The notes: generated by a model from the letters alone, not told the origin. A stretch of 64,000 bases of DNA from Brucella thiophenivorans (GCF_002252445.1 NZ_NNRJ01000018.1:97444-161443); one strand, 5' to 3'; positions 9,291 through 17,473 are shown, counted from the stretch's first letter. Numbers and translations: made by a program.

Positions 9291-9311
9291 CTGTCGACAA
9301 ATTGCGTACAG
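9291..9311. promoter_or_regulatory. Putative GntR-family operator, copy 1
   Basis: The sequence is CTGTCGACAAAT, then TGCG, then TACAG. It contains the palindrome TGTCGACA and has CTGT/ACAG ends. It lies in the 77-base gap before the M24 peptidase gene. The same 12-base core recurs at 11247, and a variant (CTGTATACAAA) occurs at 13515. FadR-subfamily GntR proteins typically bind TGTnnnACA-like palindromes. Confidence 0.55.
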
Positions 9312-9366
9312 AGATTTATCCTTTCATCATACCATCGAGTCCGTGGCAGGCTGAAAGGAATAAGCA

Positions 9367-10506
9367 ATGTCTCTTACAACTCAACCACCTTGCATTTCCA
9401 ATGATGAGCGGCTTGAGCGTATCAACGTTCTGCGCCGCAATTTAAGCGAAAAAAACATCGGTGCCTTGCTGCTTGGGTCGACTGAGAGCCTGCTTTATTA
9501 CACTGGCCTTGTCTGGCATTCGAGCGAACGCCTGCTGGGTGCTGTGATCACGCAGACCGACATTATCTATATTGTTCCCGGTTTTGAGCTGAGCCGCGTG
9601 GAAAGCCTCCCGCACTTGCCGGGTGAAATCCGCATCTGGCAGGAAGAAGAAAACAGCGCCGTGCTCGTCGCTTCACTTTTGAAGGCGGGCGAAACGCTCG
9701 CCGTCGACAATGCCGTTCCGCTCTCTGTCTATAATGCGTTGCGTGAGCAAGTTGGCGCTGACCGCCTTGTCGACGCTGGCCCAATCATTCGAGAACAGCG
9801 TATCCAAAAATCACAAACCGAAATCGATATTATCAAATATGCGATGGGCTTGACGCTTGAAGTGCATCGCCGTGCGCATCAATTCATTCGTCCCGGCGTT
9901 GCTGCATCCGATGTCGTGCGCTTCATCGATGAGCAGCATCGCGAAATGGGCGCAAGGGGCTCAACCTTTTGCATCGTCTCCTTTGGCGAGGCGACCTCTT
10001 TGCCGCATGGTGCCGATGGCGAGCAGTTCTATAAAAATGGCGATGTTATTCTTGTTGATACAGGTTGCCGGATTGATGGCTATCATTCGGACCTGACCCG
10101 CACCTATATGCTTGATGAGCCTACAGCTGATTTTGAGCGTATATGGGCGATTGAGCGGCAGGCACAACAAGCGGTTTTTGATGCGGCAAAAATCGGTGCT
10201 GCCTGTTCCAGCCTTGATGACGCAGCGCGTGCGGTGCTGGTAAAGCATGGCTTGGGGCCGGATTATCAGCTTCCCGGGCTTCCGCATCGCGCGGGTCATG
10301 GTTTGGGACTGGAAATCCATGAAGCGCCTTATATCGTTCGTGGCAATCAGCTGCCGCTCGAAGCGGGCATGTGCTTCTCGAATGAACCGATGATCGTCGT
10401 GCCGGGGCAGTTTGGTGTGCGCTTGGAAGATCATATTTACATGAGCACCGAGGGCGCAGAGTGGTTTACGCAGCCTGCAAAAGGACCAACGGAACCGTTC
10501 GTCTGA
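9367..10506 (+). CDS. M24-family metallopeptidase (Xaa-Pro dipeptidase-like)
   Basis: 379 residues. An N-terminal creatinase-type domain (to about 150) is followed by a pita-bread catalytic domain. All five metal ligands of the family are visible: D231 (VDTG), D242 (HSDLTR), H311 (HRAGHG), E340 (SNEP) and E354 (RLEDH). Family members cleave Xaa-Pro bonds or act on creatine-like amides. A dipeptidase-like gene is part of the hydroxyproline (hyp) locus of Sinorhizobium meliloti, so release of proline or hydroxyproline from peptides is a sensible role here. It is 22 bases upstream of the GntR gene and probably cotranscribed from a promoter near 9300. Confidence 0.88.
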   Translation: MSLTTQPPCISNDERLERINVLRRNLSEKNIGALLLGSTESLLYYTGLVWHSSERLLGAVITQTDIIYIVPGFELSRVESLPHLPGEIRIWQEEENSAVLVASLLKAGETLAVDNAVPLSVYNALREQVGADRLVDAGPIIREQRIQKSQTEIDIIKYAMGLTLEVHRRAHQFIRPGVAASDVVRFIDEQHREMGARGSTFCIVSFGEATSLPHGADGEQFYKNGDVILVDTGCRIDGYHSDLTRTYMLDEPTADFERIWAIERQAQQAVFDAAKIGAACSSLDDAARAVLVKHGLGPDYQLPGLPHRAGHGLGLEIHEAPYIVRGNQLPLEAGMCFSNEPMIVVPGQFGVRLEDHIYMSTEGAEWFTQPAKGPTEPFV

Positions 10507-10528
10507 TTTTTGCTTAAGGAAGTTAACG

Positions 10529-11233
10529 ATGACGGAAAGCGATAATAACGCCATCCCTGAACGCAAACGCGGTTCCGGCGGGAAAATGGTCTATGATCTG
10601 CTGCGCGATGAAATCCTCGATCTGGTGCTGCCTCCTGGTAGCCCGATCGATGAGGTGCAGCTTGCGGAGCGGTTTAAAATGTCCCGTACGCCGATACGTG
10701 AGGCTTTGGTGCGGCTTGCGGGTGAGGGGCTTATTGATACGCTGCCCAACCGCTCGACGATGGTGTCGAATATCGACTTCCTTAACATGCATACATACTT
10801 CGACGCGCTGACATTGATGTATCGCGCCACAACTCAGCTTGCCGCCAAAAACCATCGGCAGGAAGATCTGGACATTATCGCGTCTTATCAGACAGAGTTT
10901 ACCGCCGCTGTTGAAGCACAGAACGCACTTGGGATGATCGCGACCAACGCAGCGCTGCATCTTGCAATCGCAGAGGCAGGGCGAAATCCATATTTCACCA
11001 GTCTTTTTAAACGATTGCTGGATGAGGGGCGGCGTATTCTGCGGCTTTATTATCAGTCCTATAATGATCGCCTGCCAAGGCGTTTTGTCGAAGAGCATGA
11101 AGAAATGATCGCTGCAATCGCTGCACGCGACATGAAGCTTGCCGAACAGCTGGCGCATGAACATGCAGAGCAGATCGTGCGTCAGGTGCAGAAACTGGTG
11201 ATGCGCGATGACCGTCTTAAAATAAACCTTTAG
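10529..11233 (+). CDS. GntR-family transcriptional regulator (FadR/FCD type, HypR-like)
   Basis: 234 residues. A winged helix-turn-helix at about 15-80 (YDLLRDEILDLVLPPG, EVQLAERFKMSRTPIREALVRL) precedes an all-helical FCD ligand domain at about 95-220 with the usual His/Asp metal-site positions (LHLAIAEAG, EEHEEMIAAI, EHAEQIV). It starts at ATG 10529 after AAGGAAG. Its place between peptidase and deaminase genes, together with three similar palindromes in the island, suggests it regulates this catabolic set and itself, with an amino acid or keto acid as inducer. Confidence 0.88.
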   Translation: MTESDNNAIPERKRGSGGKMVYDLLRDEILDLVLPPGSPIDEVQLAERFKMSRTPIREALVRLAGEGLIDTLPNRSTMVSNIDFLNMHTYFDALTLMYRATTQLAAKNHRQEDLDIIASYQTEFTAAVEAQNALGMIATNAALHLAIAEAGRNPYFTSLFKRLLDEGRRILRLYYQSYNDRLPRRFVEEHEEMIAAIAARDMKLAEQLAHEHAEQIVRQVQKLVMRDDRLKINL

Positions 11234-11246
11234 TACCGTGTAATTT

Positions 11247-11267
11247 CTGTCGACAAATAAAATACAG
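11247..11267. promoter_or_regulatory. Putative GntR-family operator, copy 2
   Basis: The sequence is CTGTCGACAAAT, then AAAA, then TACAG. It is identical to copy 1 at 9291 except for the four central bases. It lies 14 bases after the GntR stop and 134 bases before the deaminase gene, in a 167-base gap that must hold the promoter for that gene. Confidence 0.6.
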
Positions 11268-11400
11268 GCTGATATATCAGTTGCGGTGAACTGAAAATGG
11301 CCAGACCCATGACAGTCCAATCGCTTTGGTTTTGTTTGTTGCATTGTCTCTTGTGAAACTGCACCGTAGTTCGATGGCAATGCTCTGAGAGGAGTTTTCG

Positions 11401-12363
11401 ATGGCTGCCAATATTTTTTCCGGCGTGATTCCGGCTCTGATGACCCCGTGCAAGGACGACCGCACGCCTGATTTCGATGCGCTGGTGCGCAAGGGGCAGG
11501 AACTGATCGACGCTGGTATGTCGGCTGTCGTTTATTGCGGTTCGATGGGCGACTGGCCTCTGCTGACCGACGAGCAGCGTATGGAAGGCGTTGCTCGCCT
11601 GACCGCTGCTGGCATTCCGGTTATCGTTGGTACTGGCGCCGTGAACACCGCTGTTGCTGCGGCTCATGCTGCACATGCGCAGAAAGTGGGCGCAAAAGGC
11701 CTGATGGTTATCCCGCGCGTTCTGTCGCGTGGCTCGGTGATTGCAGCGCAGAAGGAGCACTTCAAGGCTGTGCTTTCGGCTGCTCCTGATCTTCCTGCCG
11801 TCATCTACAACAGCCCTTATTATGGCTTTGCAACGCGTGCTGATCTGTTCTTCGCGTTGCGTGCGGAGCATCCGAACCTCGTTGGCTTCAAAGAGTTCGG
11901 CGGCCCCGCAGACATGCGTTACGCAGCCGAAAACATCACCAGCCGTGATGACGATGTCACGCTGATGATCGGTGTTGATACGGCTGTGTTCCATGGATTT
12001 GTGAACTGCGGCGCAACAGGTGCTATTACCGGCATCGGCAACGTTCTGCCGAAGGAAGTCATCCAGATGTGCAAGCTTTCGCAGGCTGCAGCAAAAGGAG
12101 ATGCCGACGCGCGTCAGCGTGCGCTTGAACTCGAACAAGCGCTTGCTGTTCTGTCTTCTTTCGATGAAGGTCCAGATCTCGTGCTTTACTTCAAGCACAT
12201 GATGGTTCTGAAGGGTGACAAGGAATACACGCTGCACTTCAATGCAAGTGACGCTCTTTCCGATAGCCAGCGCGGTTATGTCGAAGCGCAGTTCAAGCTG
12301 TTCAACAGCTGGTATGCCGAGTGGAGCAAGCTTCCCGGCGCGGTTCAGACATACAAAGCTTGA
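11401..12363 (+). CDS. Pyrroline-4-hydroxy-2-carboxylate deaminase-like protein, DHDPS family (HypD-like)
   Basis: 320 residues, a TIM barrel of the dihydrodipicolinate synthase family. The catalytic Tyr (Y136 in VIYNSPYYGF) and Schiff-base Lys (K164 in GFKEFGG) are present. The sequence closely follows what I recall for the rhizobial hydroxyproline enzyme HypD (IPRVLSRG, CGSMGDWPLLT, LSSFDEG). That enzyme deaminates delta1-pyrroline-4-hydroxy-2-carboxylate to alpha-ketoglutarate semialdehyde, the substrate of the dehydrogenase at 13618. A 2-keto-3-deoxyarabonate dehydratase is the main alternative. It starts at ATG 11401 after AGGAG. Confidence 0.8.
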   Translation: MAANIFSGVIPALMTPCKDDRTPDFDALVRKGQELIDAGMSAVVYCGSMGDWPLLTDEQRMEGVARLTAAGIPVIVGTGAVNTAVAAAHAAHAQKVGAKGLMVIPRVLSRGSVIAAQKEHFKAVLSAAPDLPAVIYNSPYYGFATRADLFFALRAEHPNLVGFKEFGGPADMRYAAENITSRDDDVTLMIGVDTAVFHGFVNCGATGAITGIGNVLPKEVIQMCKLSQAAAKGDADARQRALELEQALAVLSSFDEGPDLVLYFKHMMVLKGDKEYTLHFNASDALSDSQRGYVEAQFKLFNSWYAEWSKLPGAVQTYKA

Positions 12364-12380
12364 ATATAGCCATGGATTGA

Positions 12381-12410
12381 AAAAGCCCTCCGTTTGGAGG
12401 GCTTTTTTGT
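12381..12410. terminator. Bidirectional intrinsic terminator
   Basis: AAAAGCCCTCC / GGAGGGCTTTTTT stem with a GTTT loop, T run on the plus side and A run on the minus side. It lies between the convergent deaminase and dehydrogenase genes and can serve both. Confidence 0.85.
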
Positions 12411-12412
12411 TT

Positions 12413-13453
12413 TTAGTTGATGGCTTCGAGGCCTTTTTCCAGCAGCAGATCGAGCTGATCAATTTCCGCTTTGGTGAGCTTGATACCTTCGCTTTCAGAT
12501 TCGGCGCGTGCCTTGAAGCGACGCTGCGAAGGCAGGCGTGCGCCTTGGCCGACAATCGCATCGAACAGGCTTTCGGCTCGCGCAAACGGATCACCGGGAC
12601 GACCTTTGGCAAAAGCTTCCGGCGAGAACGCAATGATCAGTTCCCCATGCACTGGCGACAGAGTTGTCGTGCCAAGGAAATCAAGCACTTCCGGGCTGGT
12701 CAGATCGCCGATCATGATGGCAGCAAGCAATTCGACCATGGTGCTGATGGCTGAACCCTTGTGCTCGCCGAAAGGTAGCATCGCACCAGCAAGCGCTGTT
12801 TCAGGATCAGTTGTTGGGTTGCCTTCCGCATCCAGCGCCCAGCCTTCCGGCAATTGTTTGCCGGCGCGACGATGAAGTTCGATCTCGCCACGCGCCGCAA
12901 CAGAGGTCGCAAAGTCGAAGACGTAAGGCGAGGTTTCCTTGCGCGGCCAGCCGAACGCAAAAGGATTGGTTCCAAGCAAGGGCTTGTTGCCGCCGGTGGG
13001 TGCAACGGTTGCGTAGCTCGGGCACATGACAAGCGCTGCCAAACCTTCTGATGTCAGCGCTTCAACTTCTGGCCAGAGGGCGGAAAAATGTGTGCAGTCA
13101 TTGATGACAAGTGCCGCAACGCCGTTTTTCCGTGCACGCTCCGCGAGAACGGGCACGCCCACTTCGAATGCGGCATTGGCGAAGCCGAAATTGGCATTCA
13201 CGCGCACGATGCTTGAAGCTTCATCGGCCACGATTTCGGGAATCGCGGCTGCTTTTACCTTCCCGGCCTTGACTGTGCGAAGCGCACCCTCGATACGATA
13301 TATGCCGTGAGATTTGCAGTGATCGCGTTCACCTGCAATAATAACACGCGTGACAGCGGCAGCCTGTATAGCGTTCAGCCCTGCTTTACGAAAAATCGCC
13401 TCTACGCGGTCGTGAAGCGTGGCAATGCTCAGGATGGTGGTCTCGCTCATCAT
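12413..13453 (-). CDS. Ldh2/malate dehydrogenase-family NAD(P)-dependent oxidoreductase (HypS-like)
   Basis: About 346 residues of the Ldh2/MDG2 family, which lacks a Rossmann fold. Visible are the N-terminal RDHCKSHGIYRIEG segment with the conserved Ser-His-Gly (His near residue 48), FGFANAAFEVGVP, LGTNPFAFGWPR and PFGEHKGSAI. Members reduce malate-, lactate- or delta1-pyrroline/piperideine-2-carboxylate-type substrates. A gene of this family is part of the S. meliloti hyp locus. It is divergent from the semialdehyde dehydrogenase and shares a putative operator with it. Two adjacent ATG codons (13453, 13450) are possible starts. Confidence 0.82.
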   Translation of the reverse strand: MMSETTILSIATLHDRVEAIFRKAGLNAIQAAAVTRVIIAGERDHCKSHGIYRIEGALRTVKAGKVKAAAIPEIVADEASSIVRVNANFGFANAAFEVGVPVLAERARKNGVAALVINDCTHFSALWPEVEALTSEGLAALVMCPSYATVAPTGGNKPLLGTNPFAFGWPRKETSPYVFDFATSVAARGEIELHRRAGKQLPEGWALDAEGNPTTDPETALAGAMLPFGEHKGSAISTMVELLAAIMIGDLTSPEVLDFLGTTTLSPVHGELIIAFSPEAFAKGRPGDPFARAESLFDAIVGQGARLPSQRRFKARAESESEGIKLTKAEIDQLDLLLEKGLEAIN

Positions 13454-13514
13454 GCATCTTTCATGGCTAAACCTGCATGGAATGTCCTGCAGGCAATTGA
13501 TATCTGCGCACACA

Positions 13515-13540
13515 CTGTATACAAACAAACAGGGTATACA
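13515..13540. promoter_or_regulatory. Putative GntR operator pair, copy 3
   Basis: CTGTATACAAAC contains the palindrome TGTATACA (13516-13523). A second GTATAC palindrome (13534-13539) follows with centres 17 bases apart. The site lies between the divergent dehydrogenase and aldehyde dehydrogenase genes. It shares the form CTGTnnACAAA with the sites at 9291 and 11247. Confidence 0.6.
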
Positions 13541-13617
13541 ATCATTAGACAAGTACAATTTAGATTCAGTGAGATACTGGCTTAATTGTGCGTTGATTTC
13601 TACAGGAGGATGGACGA

Positions 13618-15132
13618 ATGGCATTTACGCCCAAAGGGAAACACTTTGTTGCTGGCGAATGGCTTGATGGAGCCGGGACCTTTGAATCTTCACCAGCAAG
13701 TGGGCCAGCGCATTCGTTCGCAGTCGGTACAGTTGATCTGGTGAACCGCGCTTGTGAAGCTGCGGAAGATGCGTTCTGGTCTTATGGCTATTCGACCCGC
13801 GCCGAGCGCGCTACATTCCTGCGCGCAATCGCCGACGAAATCGAAGCACGCATTGCAGACATTATCGTAATTGGTTCGCAGGAAACCGGCTTGCCGGAAG
13901 CGCGTCTTCAGGGTGAAACTGGTCGTACCACCGGCCAGCTGCGCTTGTTTGCTGACCATATCGAAAAGGGCGATTATCTTGATCGCCGTTTTGATGCAGC
14001 ACTTCCTGATCGTCAGCCAGCGCCGCGCCCGGAAATCCGCCTTGTTCAGCGTCCAATTGGTCCTGTCGCGGTTTTCGGTGCATCCAACTTCCCGATGGCA
14101 TTTTCGACCGCCGGTGGTGACACTGCGGCAGCACTGGCTGCTGGTTGCCCTGTCGTCGTGAAGGGCCATTCTGCACATCCTGGAACGGGCGAAATCGTAG
14201 CGCAGGCTATTGAAGCCGCGATCAAGAGGACTGGCGTTCATCCGGGTGTGTTCTCGCTCATTCAGGGCGGACGCCGCGATGTCGGTCATGCGCTGGTTCA
14301 GAATCCAAACATCAAGGCTGTTGGCTTCACGGGTTCGCTGGCTGGTGGCCGTGCATTGTTCGACCTTTGCGCAGCACGTCCAGAACCAATCCCGTTCTTC
14401 GGTGAGCTTGGTTCGGTCAATCCGATGTTTCTGCTGCCAGAAGCAATGAAGGCGCGGGCCGAAACGCTCGGACAGGGTTGGGCTGGGTCGCTCACTATGG
14501 GCGCTGGCCAGTTCTGCACCAATCCAGGTATTGCTGTTGTTCTCGACGGTGCTGATGCCGACACCTTCACAGAAGCTGCTGTTGAAGGTCTCAAAAAAGT
14601 TGCTCCGCAGACCATGCTGACTGATGGCATTGCGCAGGCATACCACGAAGGCAAAGAGCGTTTTGAAACGCGCAATGCTGTGAAGCCGCTTTATGAAACC
14701 GAGTCGTCGGGTCGTCAGGTTTCACCAAATCTGTTTGAAACAACTGGTGAGCGCTTCCTGTCCGACCATGCGCTTGGTGAAGAAGTATTTGGTCCTCTCG
14801 GACTGGTCATTCGCGTTGGTTCCGTCAATGAAATGGAAAAGCTTGCGCGTGGCTTTGAAGGTCAGCTGACAGCAACCATTCACATGGATGCAGGCGACAT
14901 AGGTGAGGCACAGAAACTTCTGCCTGTGCTTGAACGTAAGGCTGGTCGTGTTCTCGTCAATGGTTTCCCCACTGGCGTTGAAGTGGTTGATTCAATGGTT
15001 CACGGCGGACCATATCCGGCATCGACGAACTTTGGAGCAACTAGCGTTGGCACAATGTCGATCCGCCGTTTCCTGCGTCCAGTTTCTTATCAGAACTTCC
15101 CAACGGAACTTCTGCCAGAAGATTTCGCTTAA
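13618..15132 (+). CDS. Alpha-ketoglutaric semialdehyde dehydrogenase-type aldehyde dehydrogenase (HypH-like)
   Basis: 504 residues of the aldehyde dehydrogenase superfamily. The catalytic Cys is C300 (GQFCTNPG) and the general-base Glu is E263 (FGELGSVNP); the cofactor-binding stretches FGASNFPMAFS, VVKGHSAHP and GFTGS are present. FGELGSVNP and KGHSAHPGTGE are typical of the type III KGSA dehydrogenases that oxidise 2,5-dioxopentanoate to 2-oxoglutarate. This would finish the hydroxyproline route begun by the deaminase at 11401. It starts at ATG 13618 behind AGGAGG, with the palindrome pair at 13515-13540 upstream. Confidence 0.87.
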   Translation: MAFTPKGKHFVAGEWLDGAGTFESSPASGPAHSFAVGTVDLVNRACEAAEDAFWSYGYSTRAERATFLRAIADEIEARIADIIVIGSQETGLPEARLQGETGRTTGQLRLFADHIEKGDYLDRRFDAALPDRQPAPRPEIRLVQRPIGPVAVFGASNFPMAFSTAGGDTAAALAAGCPVVVKGHSAHPGTGEIVAQAIEAAIKRTGVHPGVFSLIQGGRRDVGHALVQNPNIKAVGFTGSLAGGRALFDLCAARPEPIPFFGELGSVNPMFLLPEAMKARAETLGQGWAGSLTMGAGQFCTNPGIAVVLDGADADTFTEAAVEGLKKVAPQTMLTDGIAQAYHEGKERFETRNAVKPLYETESSGRQVSPNLFETTGERFLSDHALGEEVFGPLGLVIRVGSVNEMEKLARGFEGQLTATIHMDAGDIGEAQKLLPVLERKAGRVLVNGFPTGVEVVDSMVHGGPYPASTNFGATSVGTMSIRRFLRPVSYQNFPTELLPEDFA

Positions 15133-15156
15133 TCTTATCGCATTGTAAAAAACAGA

Positions 15157-15186
15157 AAGCCCCTCCAGTGGAGGGGCTTTTTTTCT
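15157..15186. terminator. Bidirectional intrinsic terminator
   Basis: AAGCCCCTCC AGT GGAGGGGCTTTTTTT, a strong GC stem with a T run on the plus side and TTTCTGTTTTTT on the minus side. It separates the convergent aldehyde dehydrogenase and heme-binding protein genes. Confidence 0.88.
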
Positions 15187-16081
15187 ATTCGTAAAGAGCT
15201 GCCGCTAATTTTCGCACGGCTTGCGCTGTTCGTGGTCCGAAGCCAAGCATATATGGGCCCTCTAGCACAACCAGCGATTGACTGCGCGCTGCTGGTGTTT
15301 CTTGCAGCGCTTTTTGGGAAAACACATCCTCGCGTGTGGGGCCGCCATTGCCATCTGAGAGCATCAACACCACATCTGGTTCTGCCTTGACCAACCATTC
15401 CTCGGACACGGGTTTATAACCGGAATAGACTGATAGCGGATTGATCCCGCCGGCATAGCGGATGAATGCATCTGCCGCAGTTTCGCTTCCCGCACCGCTC
15501 AGCCTGGCCAGACCGTGGAAAAAGACGACCCGCTTTTGCTTTCCAGCCGAAACCTTTTTGGCATAGGCTGTTGCAGCATCGAAATCTTCAACCACTTTGC
15601 GGGTAAGTAGCTCGCCTTGGTGTTCGCGATTGAGCCGCTTCGCAATCAGCCCGATCTTTTTGATTAGACCCTCGCGACTGTTATCGACCGGGACATAGAG
15701 AATTTCGAGTGCTGACTGGTTCAGCACATCTGTCGTTTCCGGTGGTCCAATATCTTCGGATGCGATAATCAGATCGGTGTCGAGTGTGAGGATTCCTTCT
15801 GGCGAAAGACTGCGGCGATAGCCGACATTAGCCTTACTGGATGTCTGCGCGGGATATTTGCTGCTTCGATCAACCGCTACAACCTTATCGCCTGCGCCGA
15901 GTGCAAATATTATTTCAGTGACGTCAGGGCCAAGGGAGACAATGCGTTTGGCCTCTTTGTTCTCGGCAAAGGCCGCTTGTGGTGCAATGCAAATTAGCAT
16001 CAGCACGAGCACAGTTTTTGCTATGCTGCGCAAAGGGAAAACCCGGATATGAGGTGTAAAATGCACGTCTACCTGATCCAT
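15185..16081 (-). CDS. hmuT: Heme/hemin ABC transporter substrate-binding protein (HmuT-like), solitary
   Basis: 298 residues with an N-terminal signal anchor (AKTVLVLMLICIAPQAAFA) and a class III binding protein fold: KRIVSLGPDVTEIIFALGAGD, then NVGYRRSLSPEGILTLDTDL, then SEDIGPPE. These match HmuT/BhuT heme-binding proteins. HmuT delivers heme to the HmuUV permease/ATPase, but no permease, ATPase or heme receptor is adjacent. A cobalamin- or siderophore-binding role is the alternative. A TGA-N9-TCA box lies about 37 bases upstream, suggesting iron control. The N-terminus is long before the hydrophobic core, so the true start could be further in. Confidence 0.78.
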   Translation of the reverse strand: MDQVDVHFTPHIRVFPLRSIAKTVLVLMLICIAPQAAFAENKEAKRIVSLGPDVTEIIFALGAGDKVVAVDRSSKYPAQTSSKANVGYRRSLSPEGILTLDTDLIIASEDIGPPETTDVLNQSALEILYVPVDNSREGLIKKIGLIAKRLNREHQGELLTRKVVEDFDAATAYAKKVSAGKQKRVVFFHGLARLSGAGSETAADAFIRYAGGINPLSVYSGYKPVSEEWLVKAEPDVVLMLSDGNGGPTREDVFSQKALQETPAARSQSLVVLEGPYMLGFGPRTAQAVRKLAAALYE

Positions 16082-16117
16082 CTGATTGTATGATCGATCA
16101 GTAAACCTTATTTAACA

Positions 16118-16132
16118 TGAGTATAATAATCA
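16118..16132. promoter_or_regulatory. Candidate RirA/IRO box
   Basis: TGA GTATAATAA TCA, exactly TGA-N9-TCA, the core of the iron-responsive (RirA) operator described in rhizobia and Agrobacterium. It lies 37-51 bases upstream of the hmuT-like start, where it could cover the promoter. Confidence 0.45.
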
Positions 16133-16164
16133 AGTTAAAACGCCCTCGTTGGACGTTTTAACTT
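16132..16164 (-). terminator. Inverted repeat after membrane/peptidase-like gene
   Basis: AAGTTAAAACG (16132-16142) and CGTTTTAACTT (16154-16164) form a perfect 11-base stem. It includes the last bases of the upstream gene's stop codon. The AT-rich stem ends in T-rich sequence on the minus strand, so it may act as a terminator isolating hmuT. Confidence 0.5.
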
Positions 16165-17473
16165 ATGGGGCTTTTGACTTACGAGGCGAATATTTCTTCA
16201 CAAGGTGAAAGCTTTGCTTTGTCGGAGGACGGCCGGAATGATCGACCAGTGCTGACAAGGCGCGCGCATAATCAAGCACTAGTCCCGGCGTCCATGCCAT
16301 GGATTCTGCGCGTTTGCGCATAAGGCCTGCGGCCCATAGCTCAGGAAATACGAGTGCTTGCAAAGCACGGAAAACGGGCCATCTGTGGTCGCGATAAACG
16401 CCTTCAAGGGCGGCGTCGAGAGCATCGGCAACAGCGCTTGAACAGTTTCTGTTTGTCAGATTGTAAGTGTCGTTTGCGCGATAATGTTTCCAGAACCGGC
16501 GTAGGCGTGCGGCATCTATATTGTTGATTTCCACCTGTACGGTGGATGAACACCAGTCACCGGATTCAAATTCGTAGCTTGGTAAAAAACGTCCGGGAAC
16601 ATTGTTGTCTGCGGTTGCACGCAGGGTACGGCTGAATTCATCCGGGTTGCGGTCGATTTCAGCAGCCGGATAATGGCTGATATAGAGATCCGGTTCCATT
16701 TCCAGCGCTGCATGTCCTGTCGAAATGACACCATTGCTGTCGACAGCTGCAATATAGCGGTTGATCGCTCGTTGCCGAAGCGATGTCATCGCAGTTCCGG
16801 TTGGCGTCCAGACGTGAACAACCAGCTTTTTGCGGTTTCGGGCACTGCGCTTTTGATGAAGCTGTGCTGCACGATAATTAAAAGGGTTTCTGCTAAGGAT
16901 ACTGGTCAGCGATGCGTCGGCTTCCATGCGCTTGATACGAAACGCTATGCTAAGCAAACCGATACCAGTGAGAATAAGCACGGCGCCGACATTAACGCCG
17001 ACGGTTCCTTCGTACCATGTTGGCCATGGTTGCAGTGTGCCAATAGCAATCAGGACTTCAACGATACCGCCGGTCAATCCCACGCGCCAGCGCGGATAGC
17101 GAACCACCCATGCGCTTGCGATACGCACGACACCGTCAATGAGGAAGCAAAGCCCGAAAAGCATCGCCAGTGTAAAATTGCTGGCTGGTGTCGAGCTTAT
17201 GATCAGTATGCTTACGCCGAGCAGGGCTATACCTTGTACCAGGCGCATTCTTCGCGCAGTTCCAGAGCTCGCAATGGCTGCAAAAAGGCATAAGGCAGCT
17301 TCCGGGAGCAGGAAATAACCAAACACGCGGGCAGGTAGAACTGTCTTGCCGTCCAGTGCATCTATGACGATCAGGCTGCCGCCGATTATCCAGAGAATGG
17401 AAATCGCCAGCAAGGTTCTCCAGTGCCGCTGAATAATCTCGCGACCCAGTAGAAGAAACAATATTCTTATCAC
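16163..17473 (-). CDS. HdeD-like membrane protein fused to a C-terminal papain-like domain
   Basis: 436 residues. About 1-185 holds six hydrophobic helices with the pattern of DUF308/HdeD proteins (REIIQRHWRTLLAISILWIIGG, GICFLIDGVVRIASA-like repeats). From about 215 the protein is soluble, with GVISTGHAALEMEP (candidate catalytic His) and, much later, YNLTNRNCSSAVADALD (candidate catalytic Cys). His-before-Cys order with an N-C-S/T motif is typical of permuted NlpC/P60-type hydrolases and acyltransferases. The membrane half could anchor an enzyme acting on lipid or cell wall. Function is not known to me; the two-domain description is from sequence only. Confidence 0.75.
   Translation of the reverse strand: MIRILFLLLGREIIQRHWRTLLAISILWIIGGSLIVIDALDGKTVLPARVFGYFLLPEAALCLFAAIASSGTARRMRLVQGIALLGVSILIISSTPASNFTLAMLFGLCFLIDGVVRIASAWVVRYPRWRVGLTGGIVEVLIAIGTLQPWPTWYEGTVGVNVGAVLILTGIGLLSIAFRIKRMEADASLTSILSRNPFNYRAAQLHQKRSARNRKKLVVHVWTPTGTAMTSLRQRAINRYIAAVDSNGVISTGHAALEMEPDLYISHYPAAEIDRNPDEFSRTLRATADNNVPGRFLPSYEFESGDWCSSTVQVEINNIDAARLRRFWKHYRANDTYNLTNRNCSSAVADALDAALEGVYRDHRWPVFRALQALVFPELWAAGLMRKRAESMAWTPGLVLDYARALSALVDHSGRPPTKQSFHLVKKYSPRKSKAP

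Noticed and set aside
11230..12633. 467-codon minus-strand frame opposite the deaminase
   Set aside because: Composition is unlike a real protein, and the plus-strand frame has all catalytic residues of the DHDPS family.
13690..14646. 318-codon minus-strand frame opposite the aldehyde dehydrogenase
   Set aside because: Shadow of a well-conserved enzyme; no recognisable domain.
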